A DNA stretch of 34,696 nucleotides, taken from the NCBI GenBank assembly GCA_964573715.1, contig CAZNKR010000021.1:1-34696 (forward strand), in the 5' to 3' direction. Below the pieces are notes generated by a model. The model did not search any database. It was not told the origin of the DNA and saw only the letters and a program-made list of their open reading frames with translations. The stretch is from SVEL01 sp964573715 (GTDB taxonomy: Bacteria; Bacillota; Clostridia; Lachnospirales; Lachnospiraceae). The first letter of the stretch is position 1. Each line of letters begins with the position of its first letter. Of the stretch, positions 17,343-24,449 are shown piece by piece. The position numbers and the translations under genes are program-made.

Positions 17343-17765
17343 ATGTTAGGAATAAAACAAATAGAAGAAATTTTACCACACAGACATCCTTTTTTATTAA
17401 TTGACTATATTGAGGATTATGTTCCAGGTGAGTATGCTGTTGGATATAAATGTGTCTCTTATCGAGAAGAATTTTTCAAAGGACATTTTCCACAAGAGCC
17501 TGTTATGCCAGGGGTGCTTACAATTGAAGCATTAGCACAAACTGGAGCAGTGGCAATTCTAAGTAAAGAAGAGAATAAAGGTAAAATTGCATATTTTGGC
17601 GGTATTGATAATTGCAAGTTTAAAGGCAAAATCATACCAGGTGATAAGGTAAGACTTGAAACTAAAATAATAAAGCAAAAAGGACCAGTAGGTGTAGGAG
17701 AGGCTGTAGCTAGTGTTGATGGAAAGATAGTAGTAAAAGCAAAACTTACATTTATGATTGGCTAG
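17343..17765 (+). CDS. fabZ: 3-hydroxyacyl-ACP dehydratase
   Basis: FabZ dehydrates 3-hydroxyacyl-ACP to the trans-2-enoyl form used by FabK. The 140-residue hotdog-fold protein has LPHRHPFLLID (11-21), His48 in GHFPQEPVMPG and the catalytic Glu62. AAGGAGG overlaps the accB stop codon, giving close spacing. In some Firmicutes one FabZ-type enzyme also isomerises the double bond; the sequence alone does not show whether this one does. Confidence 0.95.
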   Translation: MLGIKQIEEILPHRHPFLLIDYIEDYVPGEYAVGYKCVSYREEFFKGHFPQEPVMPGVLTIEALAQTGAVAILSKEENKGKIAYFGGIDNCKFKGKIIPGDKVRLETKIIKQKGPVGVGEAVASVDGKIVVKAKLTFMIG

Positions 17766-17774
17766 GTAAATATA

Positions 17775-19076
17775 ATGTTTGATAAAATATTAGTAGCAAA
17801 TAGAGGAGAAATAGCTGTAAGAATAATCAGAGCTTGTAGGGAAATGGGAATAAAAACTGTTGCAGTATATTCTAAAGCAGACGAAGATGCATTACATACA
17901 CAGTTAGCAGATGAGGCTATTTGTATAGGACCTGCTTCATCAAAGGATAGCTATTTAAATATGAATAATATTATAAGTGCCACAATTAACACAGGCGCAA
18001 AAGCTATTCATCCGGGTTTTGGATTTTTATCAGAAAACTATAAGTTTGCTAGATTATGTGAAGATTGTAATATTTCATTTATTGGACCGCCATCAGTGGT
18101 AGTAAAAAGGATGGGAAATAAAACAGAAGCACGAAACACAATGATAGATGCTGGTGTAACAGTAATTCCAGGGTCTAATCAATCCATTATAGACGTTAAT
18201 ATGGGAATGGAAGTGGCAAAAAAAGTAGGATATCCGGTTATTGTAAAAGCAGCTCTTGGTGGTGGAGGAAAAGGTATGAGAGTAGCCACAAAGGAAGAGG
18301 AGTTTGAACAGGCTTTTGAAATGGCAAAGAAAGAAGCAAAAGCAGCTTTTGGAGATGACTCTATGTACATTGAACACTTTATTGAAAATCCTAAACATGT
18401 AGAATTTCAAATATTGGCTGACAGCTTCGGAAATGTTATAGAACTTGGGGATAGAGATTGCTCTATTCAAAGAAACAATCAAAAATTTATTGAAGAATCA
18501 CCTTGCAGTGTCATTAGTGATAAACTACGTTCTCAAATGGGAAAGCAGGCATTGAAGGCTGCAAGAGCGGCTGATTATGTAGGAGCAGGAACCATAGAAT
18601 TTTTGGTGGAAGATTTGTCAAAATTCTATTTTATGGAAATGAATACTAGAATCCAGGTAGAACATCCAGTTACAGAGTGGGTGACTGGAATTGATTTGAT
18701 AAAAGAGCAAATAAGAGTTGCTGCTAGATTACCCCTTAGTTATAAACAGAAAGATATAACTATTAGTGGTCATTCTATAGAATGTAGAATAAATGCAGAA
18801 AATCCTGAAAAGAACTTTAGACCATCACCAGGAAAAATTACCGAACTTTATCTTCCTGGTGGAAAGGGAATAAGAATAGATACTGCTATTTATAGTGGTT
18901 ATGAAGTTCCACCATTTTATGATTCTATGTTGGCAAAACTTATAGTTCATGCTAAAACTCGCAATGAGGCAATTAAAAAAATGAAAAGTGCATTAGGTGA
19001 AGTAATAATAGAAGGGATTGATACAAATGTAGATTATTTGTATAAAATAATTTCGGAGATGGAGATGACCAAGTGA
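17775..19076 (+). CDS. accC: Biotin carboxylase subunit of acetyl-CoA carboxylase, short C terminus
   Basis: AccC carboxylates biotin on AccB with ATP and bicarbonate. The ATP-grasp features are complete: the glycine loop GGGGKG (162-167) and EMNTRIQVEHPVTE with Glu288, Asn290, Arg292 and Glu296 at the same numbers as in E. coli. The protein is 433 residues, while most relatives have about 450. It stops soon after GIDTNVDYLYKI and lacks the usual final segment of the type F..G...T.FLE. The TGA overlaps the GTG of the next gene by four bases. Reading past the stop does not restore the missing part, so this is not a simple frameshift. Confidence 0.95.
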   Translation: MFDKILVANRGEIAVRIIRACREMGIKTVAVYSKADEDALHTQLADEAICIGPASSKDSYLNMNNIISATINTGAKAIHPGFGFLSENYKFARLCEDCNISFIGPPSVVVKRMGNKTEARNTMIDAGVTVIPGSNQSIIDVNMGMEVAKKVGYPVIVKAALGGGGKGMRVATKEEEFEQAFEMAKKEAKAAFGDDSMYIEHFIENPKHVEFQILADSFGNVIELGDRDCSIQRNNQKFIEESPCSVISDKLRSQMGKQALKAARAADYVGAGTIEFLVEDLSKFYFMEMNTRIQVEHPVTEWVTGIDLIKEQIRVAARLPLSYKQKDITISGHSIECRINAENPEKNFRPSPGKITELYLPGGKGIRIDTAIYSGYEVPPFYDSMLAKLIVHAKTRNEAIKKMKSALGEVIIEGIDTNVDYLYKIISEMEMTK

Positions 19077-20767
19077 AATTAGGTAGTAGATTCAAAAAAA
19101 GTAATGAATATAAGGATATTAGCAATCTTTCAATAAAACCAGAGGTCCCTGAAGGGCTTTTGAAAAAATGCAATATGTGTAAGGAGGCTATTATTGCACA
19201 AGAAGTAAAGGAAAATAACTATATTTGTCCAAAGTGTCATGGATATTTTCGAATGCATGCTATGAGTAGAATTTATTCTATAGTTGAACCAGGTACTTTC
19301 GTGCATTTAAATGAAGGACTTAATACAAGTAATCCATTAAATATTGCTGGATATGAAGAAAAAATAAGGCTGTTAAAAGAAAAAACCGGTTTAGATGAGG
19401 CAGTTGTAACAGGCAGTGGATTTATTGGTGCTAATGAAGTGATGTTGGCTGTATGTGATGGAAGATTTATGATGGCAAGCATGGGAGAAGTGGTTGGAGA
19501 AAAAATCACACGTGCTATAGAAACTGCAACAAAAAGAAATTTACCAATGATTATTTTTGCTTGCTCAGGTGGAGCAAGAATGCAGGAAGGAATTGTATCC
19601 TTAATGCAAATGGCAAAAACGGCAGCGGCATTGAAAAAACATAGTAATAGTAAAAATTTATACATATCAATTCTTACAGATCCAACAACTGGTGGTGTAA
19701 CAGCTAGCTTTGCAATGCTAGGAGATATTATTTTGGCGGAGCCTAATGCTTTAATTGGTTTTGCAGGACCAAGAGTTATAGAACAAACAATAGGACAAAA
19801 ATTGCCAAAGGGCTTTCAAAGATCAGAATTTTTGCTTAAGCATGGGTTTATAGATGGGATTGTTGAAAGAGAAAAAATGAAAGAAACATTGAAATATATT
19901 TTGGATATGCATAGAATTAAAAATATTTCACCTAAAAAAGAAATGAGTGATACAGGTATAGAAACAAATAAAATAAATTCACTTCTTTCACCTTGGGATA
20001 GAGTTATTCTTTCGCGTAAAAAAGATAGACCAGTAGGAATTGATTATATTAGCCATTTATGTAATCAGTTTATGGAGCTTCATGGAGATAGATATTATGG
20101 AGATGATGAAGCTATTGTTGGGGGAATTGGGAATTATAATGGCGTTCCCGTTACTATTATTGCACAGTGCAAAGGTAGAAACACAAAGGAAAATATAGCC
20201 AGAAATTTTGGCATGCCAAATCCTTATGGATATAGAAAAGCCTTAAGGTTAATGAAGCAGGCGGAAAAATTTAATAGACCAATAATATGTTTTGTTGATA
20301 CACCAGGGGCATTTTGCGGATTAGAAGCAGAGCAGTTAGGCCAAGGTGAGGCCATAGCCAGAAATTTATTTGAAATGTCAAACCTTACAGTACCAGTATT
20401 ATCCGTTATAATTGGAGAAGGTGGAAGCGGTGGCGCATTGGCAATGGCTGTTTCAAATGAAGTATATATGCTATCAAATTCTATATATTCAATTCTTTCC
20501 CCGGAAGGTTATGCTTCAATTTTATGGAAGGATAGTTCTAAGGCGATGGAGGCTGCAAAGATAATGAGAATTACAGCAATGGACCTGTTAGAATTAAATA
20601 TTATAGAAGGCATCATAGATGAACCTGAGAACTTTAATGTTGAAACTATGGGCGAAGTAATCAAAAGCTTAAAAATAATAACTAATGAATTTTTAAATAA
20701 ATATATAGAAATGAAACCTGAAGATATATCTAATGAAAGATATAAAAGATTTAGAAAGCGCACATGA
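19073..20767 (+). CDS. accDA: Fused acetyl-CoA carboxylase carboxyltransferase, beta plus alpha subunits
   Basis: This single 564-residue protein joins the two carboxyltransferase subunits that are separate in E. coli and streptococci. It moves the carboxyl group from biotin to acetyl-CoA, making malonyl-CoA. Residues 30-280 are AccD-like, with a four-cysteine zinc ribbon (Cys33, 36, 52, 55) and CSGGARMQEG (164-173). A linker near 285-305 follows, then an AccA-like part with ELHGDRYYGDDEAIVGG and GEGGSGGA (448-455). The AccA half lacks the N-terminal helical stretch of E. coli AccA. Translation starts at GTG within the accC stop region, implying coupling. The fusion is clean, with no internal stop. 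Confidence 0.95.
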   Translation: MKLGSRFKKSNEYKDISNLSIKPEVPEGLLKKCNMCKEAIIAQEVKENNYICPKCHGYFRMHAMSRIYSIVEPGTFVHLNEGLNTSNPLNIAGYEEKIRLLKEKTGLDEAVVTGSGFIGANEVMLAVCDGRFMMASMGEVVGEKITRAIETATKRNLPMIIFACSGGARMQEGIVSLMQMAKTAAALKKHSNSKNLYISILTDPTTGGVTASFAMLGDIILAEPNALIGFAGPRVIEQTIGQKLPKGFQRSEFLLKHGFIDGIVEREKMKETLKYILDMHRIKNISPKKEMSDTGIETNKINSLLSPWDRVILSRKKDRPVGIDYISHLCNQFMELHGDRYYGDDEAIVGGIGNYNGVPVTIIAQCKGRNTKENIARNFGMPNPYGYRKALRLMKQAEKFNRPIICFVDTPGAFCGLEAEQLGQGEAIARNLFEMSNLTVPVLSVIIGEGGSGGALAMAVSNEVYMLSNSIYSILSPEGYASILWKDSSKAMEAAKIMRITAMDLLELNIIEGIIDEPENFNVETMGEVIKSLKIITNEFLNKYIEMKPEDISNERYKRFRKRT

Positions 20768-20772
20768 AAACA

Positions 20773-20801
20773 TTGAATCTTTGCAAAAATAATGTTAATA
20801 T
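20773..20801 (+). promoter_or_regulatory. Promoter of the FabT-like regulator gene
   Basis: TTGAAT (20773-20778), exactly 17 bases, then TAATAT (20796-20801). It begins five bases after the accDA stop codon and about 65 bases before the regulator's ribosome site. No TTTGA-N3-TCAAA copy is seen here, so autoregulation by the same site is not evident. Confidence 0.55.
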
Positions 20802-20865
20802 GTTCAATAACAACAAATCCTTTATATGAACGATAAATATTAGGATAGAGCAAAGGAGCAGTACA

Positions 20866-21309
20866 TTGAAATCACATGATACTATAAATGATGTATTAGT
20901 TAATTTGTTTAATGAGATATGGAAGATTGAAGAAGAGGCCATAATTAATGGTGAGTTTACAGATATTTCTGTAAATGATATGCATATCATTGAGGCTATT
21001 TCTAAAAAAGATGGAAATAACATGTCTATTATAGCAAAAAAGCTGGATATTACAGTTGGCTCACTTACTACATCAATGAATGGTCTTGTTAGAAAGGGAT
21101 ATGCCACTAGGGAACGCAGTGATGCGGATAGAAGAGTTGTATATATAAGCCTTACAGATAAGGGTATTAGAGCACATAATCATCATGAGAATTTTCATAA
21201 ACAAATGACAAAAGCCGTTATTGATAGCTTAGATAACGAGCAAGAGGTGGATATTCTTGTGAAAGCTTTAAAGGGATTATCTGTATTTTTTAGAGATCAA
21301 AAAAATTAA
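20866..21309 (+). CDS. fabT: MarR-family transcriptional regulator, FabT-like
   Basis: This is a 147-residue winged-helix protein. The DNA-binding part spans about 53-97: recognition helix region SLTTSMNGLVRKGYA and wing RERSDADRRVVYISLTDKG, which closely resemble FabT of lactic acid bacteria. FabT represses fatty acid synthesis genes when long-chain acyl-ACP is abundant. Translation must start at TTG 20866, because the next in-frame ATG falls inside the conserved domain; a perfect AAAGGAG lies seven bases ahead. The gene is at the end of the operon, with its own promoter, while in streptococci fabT is at the front. The likely target is the palindrome at 11703. The assignment rests on likeness and location. 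Confidence 0.82.
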   Translation: MKSHDTINDVLVNLFNEIWKIEEEAIINGEFTDISVNDMHIIEAISKKDGNNMSIIAKKLDITVGSLTTSMNGLVRKGYATRERSDADRRVVYISLTDKGIRAHNHHENFHKQMTKAVIDSLDNEQEVDILVKALKGLSVFFRDQKN

Positions 21310-21312
21310 ATG

Positions 21313-21358
21313 AGTGTCGTAGAACTGGTTATTAATTGGTTTTTACGACGCTTTGTTT
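21313..21358 (+). terminator. Terminator after the fab operon and fabT
   Basis: AGTGTCGTA (21313-21321) pairs with TACGACGCT (21344-21352) with one G-T pair. A second short pairing inside the loop (AGAAC with GTTTT) is possible. TTTGTTTA follows. It begins four bases after the fabT stop. Confidence 0.78.
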
Positions 21359-21394
21359 ATAGTTTGGAAAAATATTATTTCATGGAGGTTTTTT

Positions 21395-22411
21395 ATGATA
21401 TTTCCAGAGTTTTTACAACCAGGTGACACTATAGGTGTAACTGCACCTTCGGGAGGAGTCACCAAGGAAACAGATAAGAAAAGATTCTTGGCTGCAAAGC
21501 AGAAATTAAATAATATGGGATACAATGTTATTTTTACCAATGATGTTTTTAAAAGTGATGAAAAGGGTAGAAGTGATTTAGCTAAGGTTCGTGGAAAAGA
21601 ATTTATGGAGCTTATTACAAATCAGAAGGTTAAATATATTTGTTCAGCTAAAGGTGGAGATTTTCTTATGGAGGTATTGCCTTATTTAGATTTTGATGCT
21701 ATAAAAGCTAATCCTAAATGGATACAGGGATTTTCGGATAATACTTTACTTACCTTCAATATATGTACATCTTGCGATATGGCTACTATATATTGTAACA
21801 ATTTTGGAGATTATGGTATGGAGGAATGGCATGAAAGTGTAAAACAAAATTTTGATATGATCTGTGGAAAAATCAACTCTCAAAGTAATTTCAAATTCTA
21901 TGAAAATCAGTTTTATGATAGGGTAACTGGATATGAAGGCTACCACGCTGACCTTCCTGTTAATATGAAAATATATAATGGTATAGATAATGAGGCTGTA
22001 TTTGAAGGCAGAATAATTGGAGGATGTTTGGATTCTATAATGGATATGGCAGGAACAAGATACGAACAGGTATTAAAATATATAGAAAAATATAAAGAAG
22101 AGGGAATTATATGGTATTTTGAAAGCTTTTTAAATAATTCCGAGGGAGTTGTAAGAAATATGTGGAAGCTAGAAGAACTTGGATGGTTCAAATATGTAAA
22201 AGGATTTATATTTGGACGTGAGCTTTTTTATGAAAAATACACAGATACAGAGTTTGACGAGGCTGCAATGACCATACTTGAAAAATATAAGGTTCCAGTT
22301 ATTTTTGGTGCAGATATTGGTCATAAACCACCACAACTATGTATAATTAATGGTGCATACTATAATGTGAATTATTCAAAAGGTAAATTATCTATTTCAT
22401 ATTTGATGTAG
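21395..22411 (+). CDS. S66 family serine peptidase (LD-carboxypeptidase / MccF-like)
   Basis: Family S66 includes LD-carboxypeptidases that trim peptidoglycan tetrapeptides in recycling and MccF enzymes that cleave microcin C-type toxic nucleotides. The 338-residue protein has all three catalytic residues: Ser114 in QGFSDNTLL, Glu243 in YFESF and His310 in DIGHKPPQ. The N-terminal LQPGDTIGVTAPSGG is typical. No signal peptide or membrane segment is seen, so it is cytoplasmic. The ATG at 21395 has GGAGG six bases ahead; an upstream in-frame start at 21353 lies in the terminator and is rejected. The length is nearer to MccF than to short LdcA, but the substrate is undecided. Confidence 0.88.
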   Translation: MIFPEFLQPGDTIGVTAPSGGVTKETDKKRFLAAKQKLNNMGYNVIFTNDVFKSDEKGRSDLAKVRGKEFMELITNQKVKYICSAKGGDFLMEVLPYLDFDAIKANPKWIQGFSDNTLLTFNICTSCDMATIYCNNFGDYGMEEWHESVKQNFDMICGKINSQSNFKFYENQFYDRVTGYEGYHADLPVNMKIYNGIDNEAVFEGRIIGGCLDSIMDMAGTRYEQVLKYIEKYKEEGIIWYFESFLNNSEGVVRNMWKLEELGWFKYVKGFIFGRELFYEKYTDTEFDEAAMTILEKYKVPVIFGADIGHKPPQLCIINGAYYNVNYSKGKLSISYLM

Positions 22412-22447
22412 TATAATATTTCCGAGTGGTGTACTAGGATAATAAGC

Positions 22448-22476
22448 TTGTATCTTGGCTTTAGTTATGCTATAAT
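22448..22476 (+). promoter_or_regulatory. Promoter of the sufC-sufB pair
   Basis: TTGTAT (22448-22453), a 17-base spacer ending in TGC, and a perfect TATAAT (22471-22476). It lies about 30 bases upstream of the sufC ATG. No IscR- or Rrf2-type operator was recognised. Confidence 0.7.
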
Positions 22477-22506
22477 AACCAAACTATATAACTATGGAGG
22501 AATCAT

Positions 22507-23235
22507 ATGTTAGAATTAAAAAATGTTTCTTTCGAAGTAGATGATACTTTAGGAAAAAAAGAGATAATTAAAAATATAAATTTGACTATTGACGATAAGA
22601 AGTTTGTGGCTTTTACTGGACCAAATGGTGGAGGCAAATCAACACTTGCAAAGCTTATTGTAGGTATTGAAAAACCTACAGGAGGTTCTATATTATTCAA
22701 TAAGATAGATATTACAAATATGTCTATTACTGACAGGGCGAAGCTTGGTATTAGTTATGCTTTTCAGCAGCCTGTTAGATTTAAAGGTATAAAGGTTAAA
22801 GATTTAATAAAGCTTGCAGCTGATGACAATATTTCCGTATCAGGTGCATGTGAGTACTTATCAGCAGTTGGGTTATGTGCAAGGGATTATATTAATAGAG
22901 ATGTTGATGCATCTTTATCTGGTGGAGAACTTAAACGTATTGAGATAGCCACTACTATAGCTAGAAATACAGCACTTTCGGTTTTCGACGAACCTGAGGC
23001 TGGAATCGATTTATGGAGCTTTAAAAATTTAATTAAAGTATTTGAAAAGATGCATAAGGAGCAGGAGAATTCTATAATTATTATTTCTCATCAGGAGAGA
23101 ATATTAAATATAGCAGATGAAATCATAGTTATCTCATCTGGACAGATTGCTTCTAGAGGAAGTAGTAGTGAAATTCTTCCTAAGCTTTTAAATGGAAATG
23201 AAAATTGCAAGTTTTATCAAAGTGATGAACAGTAG
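22507..23235 (+). CDS. sufC: SufC-like Fe-S assembly ATPase
   Basis: This soluble ABC ATPase drives conformational change in the Fe-S scaffold. Its 242 residues have Walker A GPNGGGKST (38-46), Q-loop AFQQP (85-89), signature LSGGELKR (137-144), Walker B LSVFDE (157-162) with the unusual following stretch PEAGIDLWSF, and the switch His195. The DEPEAGIDLWSF variant, in place of the DEPTSGLD seen in classical SufC, is one I associate with minimal SUF-like systems of anaerobes and archaea. There is no membrane partner nearby, and sufB follows directly. GGAGG lies ahead of the ATG. Confidence 0.9.
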   Translation: MLELKNVSFEVDDTLGKKEIIKNINLTIDDKKFVAFTGPNGGGKSTLAKLIVGIEKPTGGSILFNKIDITNMSITDRAKLGISYAFQQPVRFKGIKVKDLIKLAADDNISVSGACEYLSAVGLCARDYINRDVDASLSGGELKRIEIATTIARNTALSVFDEPEAGIDLWSFKNLIKVFEKMHKEQENSIIIISHQERILNIADEIIVISSGQIASRGSSSEILPKLLNGNENCKFYQSDEQ

Positions 23236-23247
23236 GTGGCAGCTAAT

Positions 23248-24165
23248 ATGGATGAAATACAAAAGACTTTATTAGAACAGATTGCTGATCTCCATGAAGT
23301 GCCAAGTGGTGCGTACAATATAAGATCAAATGGTGGATTAGCTGGAAGAAATACTACAGCGAATATAGATATAGTTACAAAAGAAAATGAGCCGGGTATT
23401 GATATAATAATTAAACCAAATACAGTACATGAAAGTGTACATATACCAGTTGTATTAAGCCAGAGCGGTCTTACAGATATGGTATACAATGATTTTTATA
23501 TTGGTGAAAATAGTGATGTTGTTATTATAGCTGGTTGTGGTATTCACAATGGAGGAGAAAAAAAGTCTCAACATAATGGTATTCATAGGTTTTTCGTTGG
23601 AAAGAATGCAAAAGTAAAATACGTAGAAAAGCATTATGGACAAGGTGATGGAAGTGGTGAAAGAATCATGAATCCTACAACTGAAGTGACTATGGAAGAA
23701 AACAGCTTTATGGAAATGGAAACTGTTCAAATAAGAGGAATAGATTCTACAGATAGAATCACAAATGCTGTATTAAAAGATGGTGCTAAAATAGTTATTA
23801 ATGAAAAGTTAATGACTCATGGAAAACAATACGCAAAAACATCATTTGCTGTGGAATTAAACGGAAAAGATACAAGTGCAAATGTTGTTTCAAGAGCTGT
23901 TGCAAAGGATGATTCTAATCAAGTATTTTTAGCCAAGATGGTTGGAAATAATGCATGCGCAGCACACTCAGAGTGCGATGCTATTATTATGGATAATGCA
24001 AAAATTAGTGCCATTCCAGAAATAACTGCAAACCATTTAGATGCTCAGATGATACATGAAGCAGCTATAGGAAAGATTGCAGGAGAACAGATAATAAAGC
24101 TTATGACCTTAGGGTTAACTGAAGAAGAAGCAGAGGCTCAGATTGTTAATGGATTTTTAAGGTAA
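23248..24165 (+). CDS. sufB: SufB/SufD-family Fe-S cluster scaffold protein
   Basis: This protein is a right-handed beta-helix scaffold partner of SufC. At 305 residues it is much shorter than classical SufB (about 465-495) and matches the compact single-scaffold form. Conserved residues lie in the C-terminal core: Cys237, His240 and Cys243 in ACAAHSECDAI and Glu271 in HEAAIGKIAGEQ, the region that binds SufC and the cluster in the family. The ATG at 23248 follows AGGTGG; a GTG at 23236, directly after the sufC stop, is a weaker choice. With no sufS, sufU or sufD adjacent, this looks like a two-gene SUF-like minimal system (SmsCB). Confidence 0.88.
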   Translation: MDEIQKTLLEQIADLHEVPSGAYNIRSNGGLAGRNTTANIDIVTKENEPGIDIIIKPNTVHESVHIPVVLSQSGLTDMVYNDFYIGENSDVVIIAGCGIHNGGEKKSQHNGIHRFFVGKNAKVKYVEKHYGQGDGSGERIMNPTTEVTMEENSFMEMETVQIRGIDSTDRITNAVLKDGAKIVINEKLMTHGKQYAKTSFAVELNGKDTSANVVSRAVAKDDSNQVFLAKMVGNNACAAHSECDAIIMDNAKISAIPEITANHLDAQMIHEAAIGKIAGEQIIKLMTLGLTEEEAEAQIVNGFLR

Positions 24166-24240
24166 AAAGCAGCTATAGTTTTCTACTAAAAGCAATTTTA
24201 TTATGATTTAGTACATTGGAAGGAAACGGTATTTTGGTAT

Positions 24241-24268
24241 CTATAACGCTTAATGTTATAGTGTTTTT
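24241..24268 (+). terminator. Terminator of the sufC-sufB operon
   Basis: CTATAAC (24241-24247) pairs with GTTATAG (24255-24261) around a seven-base loop, then TGTTTTT. It lies 75 bases after sufB. The remaining intergenic bases to 24417 show no gene, only an AGGTAATATAT direct repeat (24375-24385 and 24400-24410, 25 bases apart). Confidence 0.7.
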
Positions 24269-24417
24269 CTATTCTTTGATAGAAAGAGTAATTGATTTTT
24301 TTGTAGAATTATTTGCTATGTTTAGTTTGAACTTTAAGAGTAGATACAAGGTTGTTCATATCAATAATGAATTAGGTAATATATAGAGAAATAATTATAG
24401 GTAATATATGTAAAAAA

Positions 24418-24449
24418 AGTGCCATAAAATTACTTATGGCACTATTTTT
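24418..24449. terminator. Bidirectional terminator at the 3' end of the GH25 gene
   Basis: AGTGCCATAA (24418-24427) pairs perfectly with TTATGGCACT (24434-24443). On the minus strand seven T residues follow the stem, on the plus strand five, so it can stop transcripts from both sides. The stop codon of the minus-strand GH25 gene is inside the stem. Confidence 0.88.

Noticed and set aside
18989..19080. Frameshift explaining the short AccC
   Set aside because: Reading beyond the TGA in the same frame does not give the missing C-terminal motif, and the downstream start context of accDA is normal.
19273..19665. Minus-strand 130-codon frame opposite accDA
   Set aside because: Antisense shadow within the conserved carboxyltransferase coding region.
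21395..22411. Self-immunity gene of a microcin-type antibiotic cluster
   Set aside because: The S66 protein could be MccF-like, but no precursor peptide, adenylating enzyme or transporter gene is beside it, so no toxin cluster can be supported.
24375..24410. Pair of AGGTAATATAT direct repeats as a possible attachment site or repeat array
   Set aside because: Only two short AT-rich copies, with no integrase or mobile gene nearby. Probably chance.
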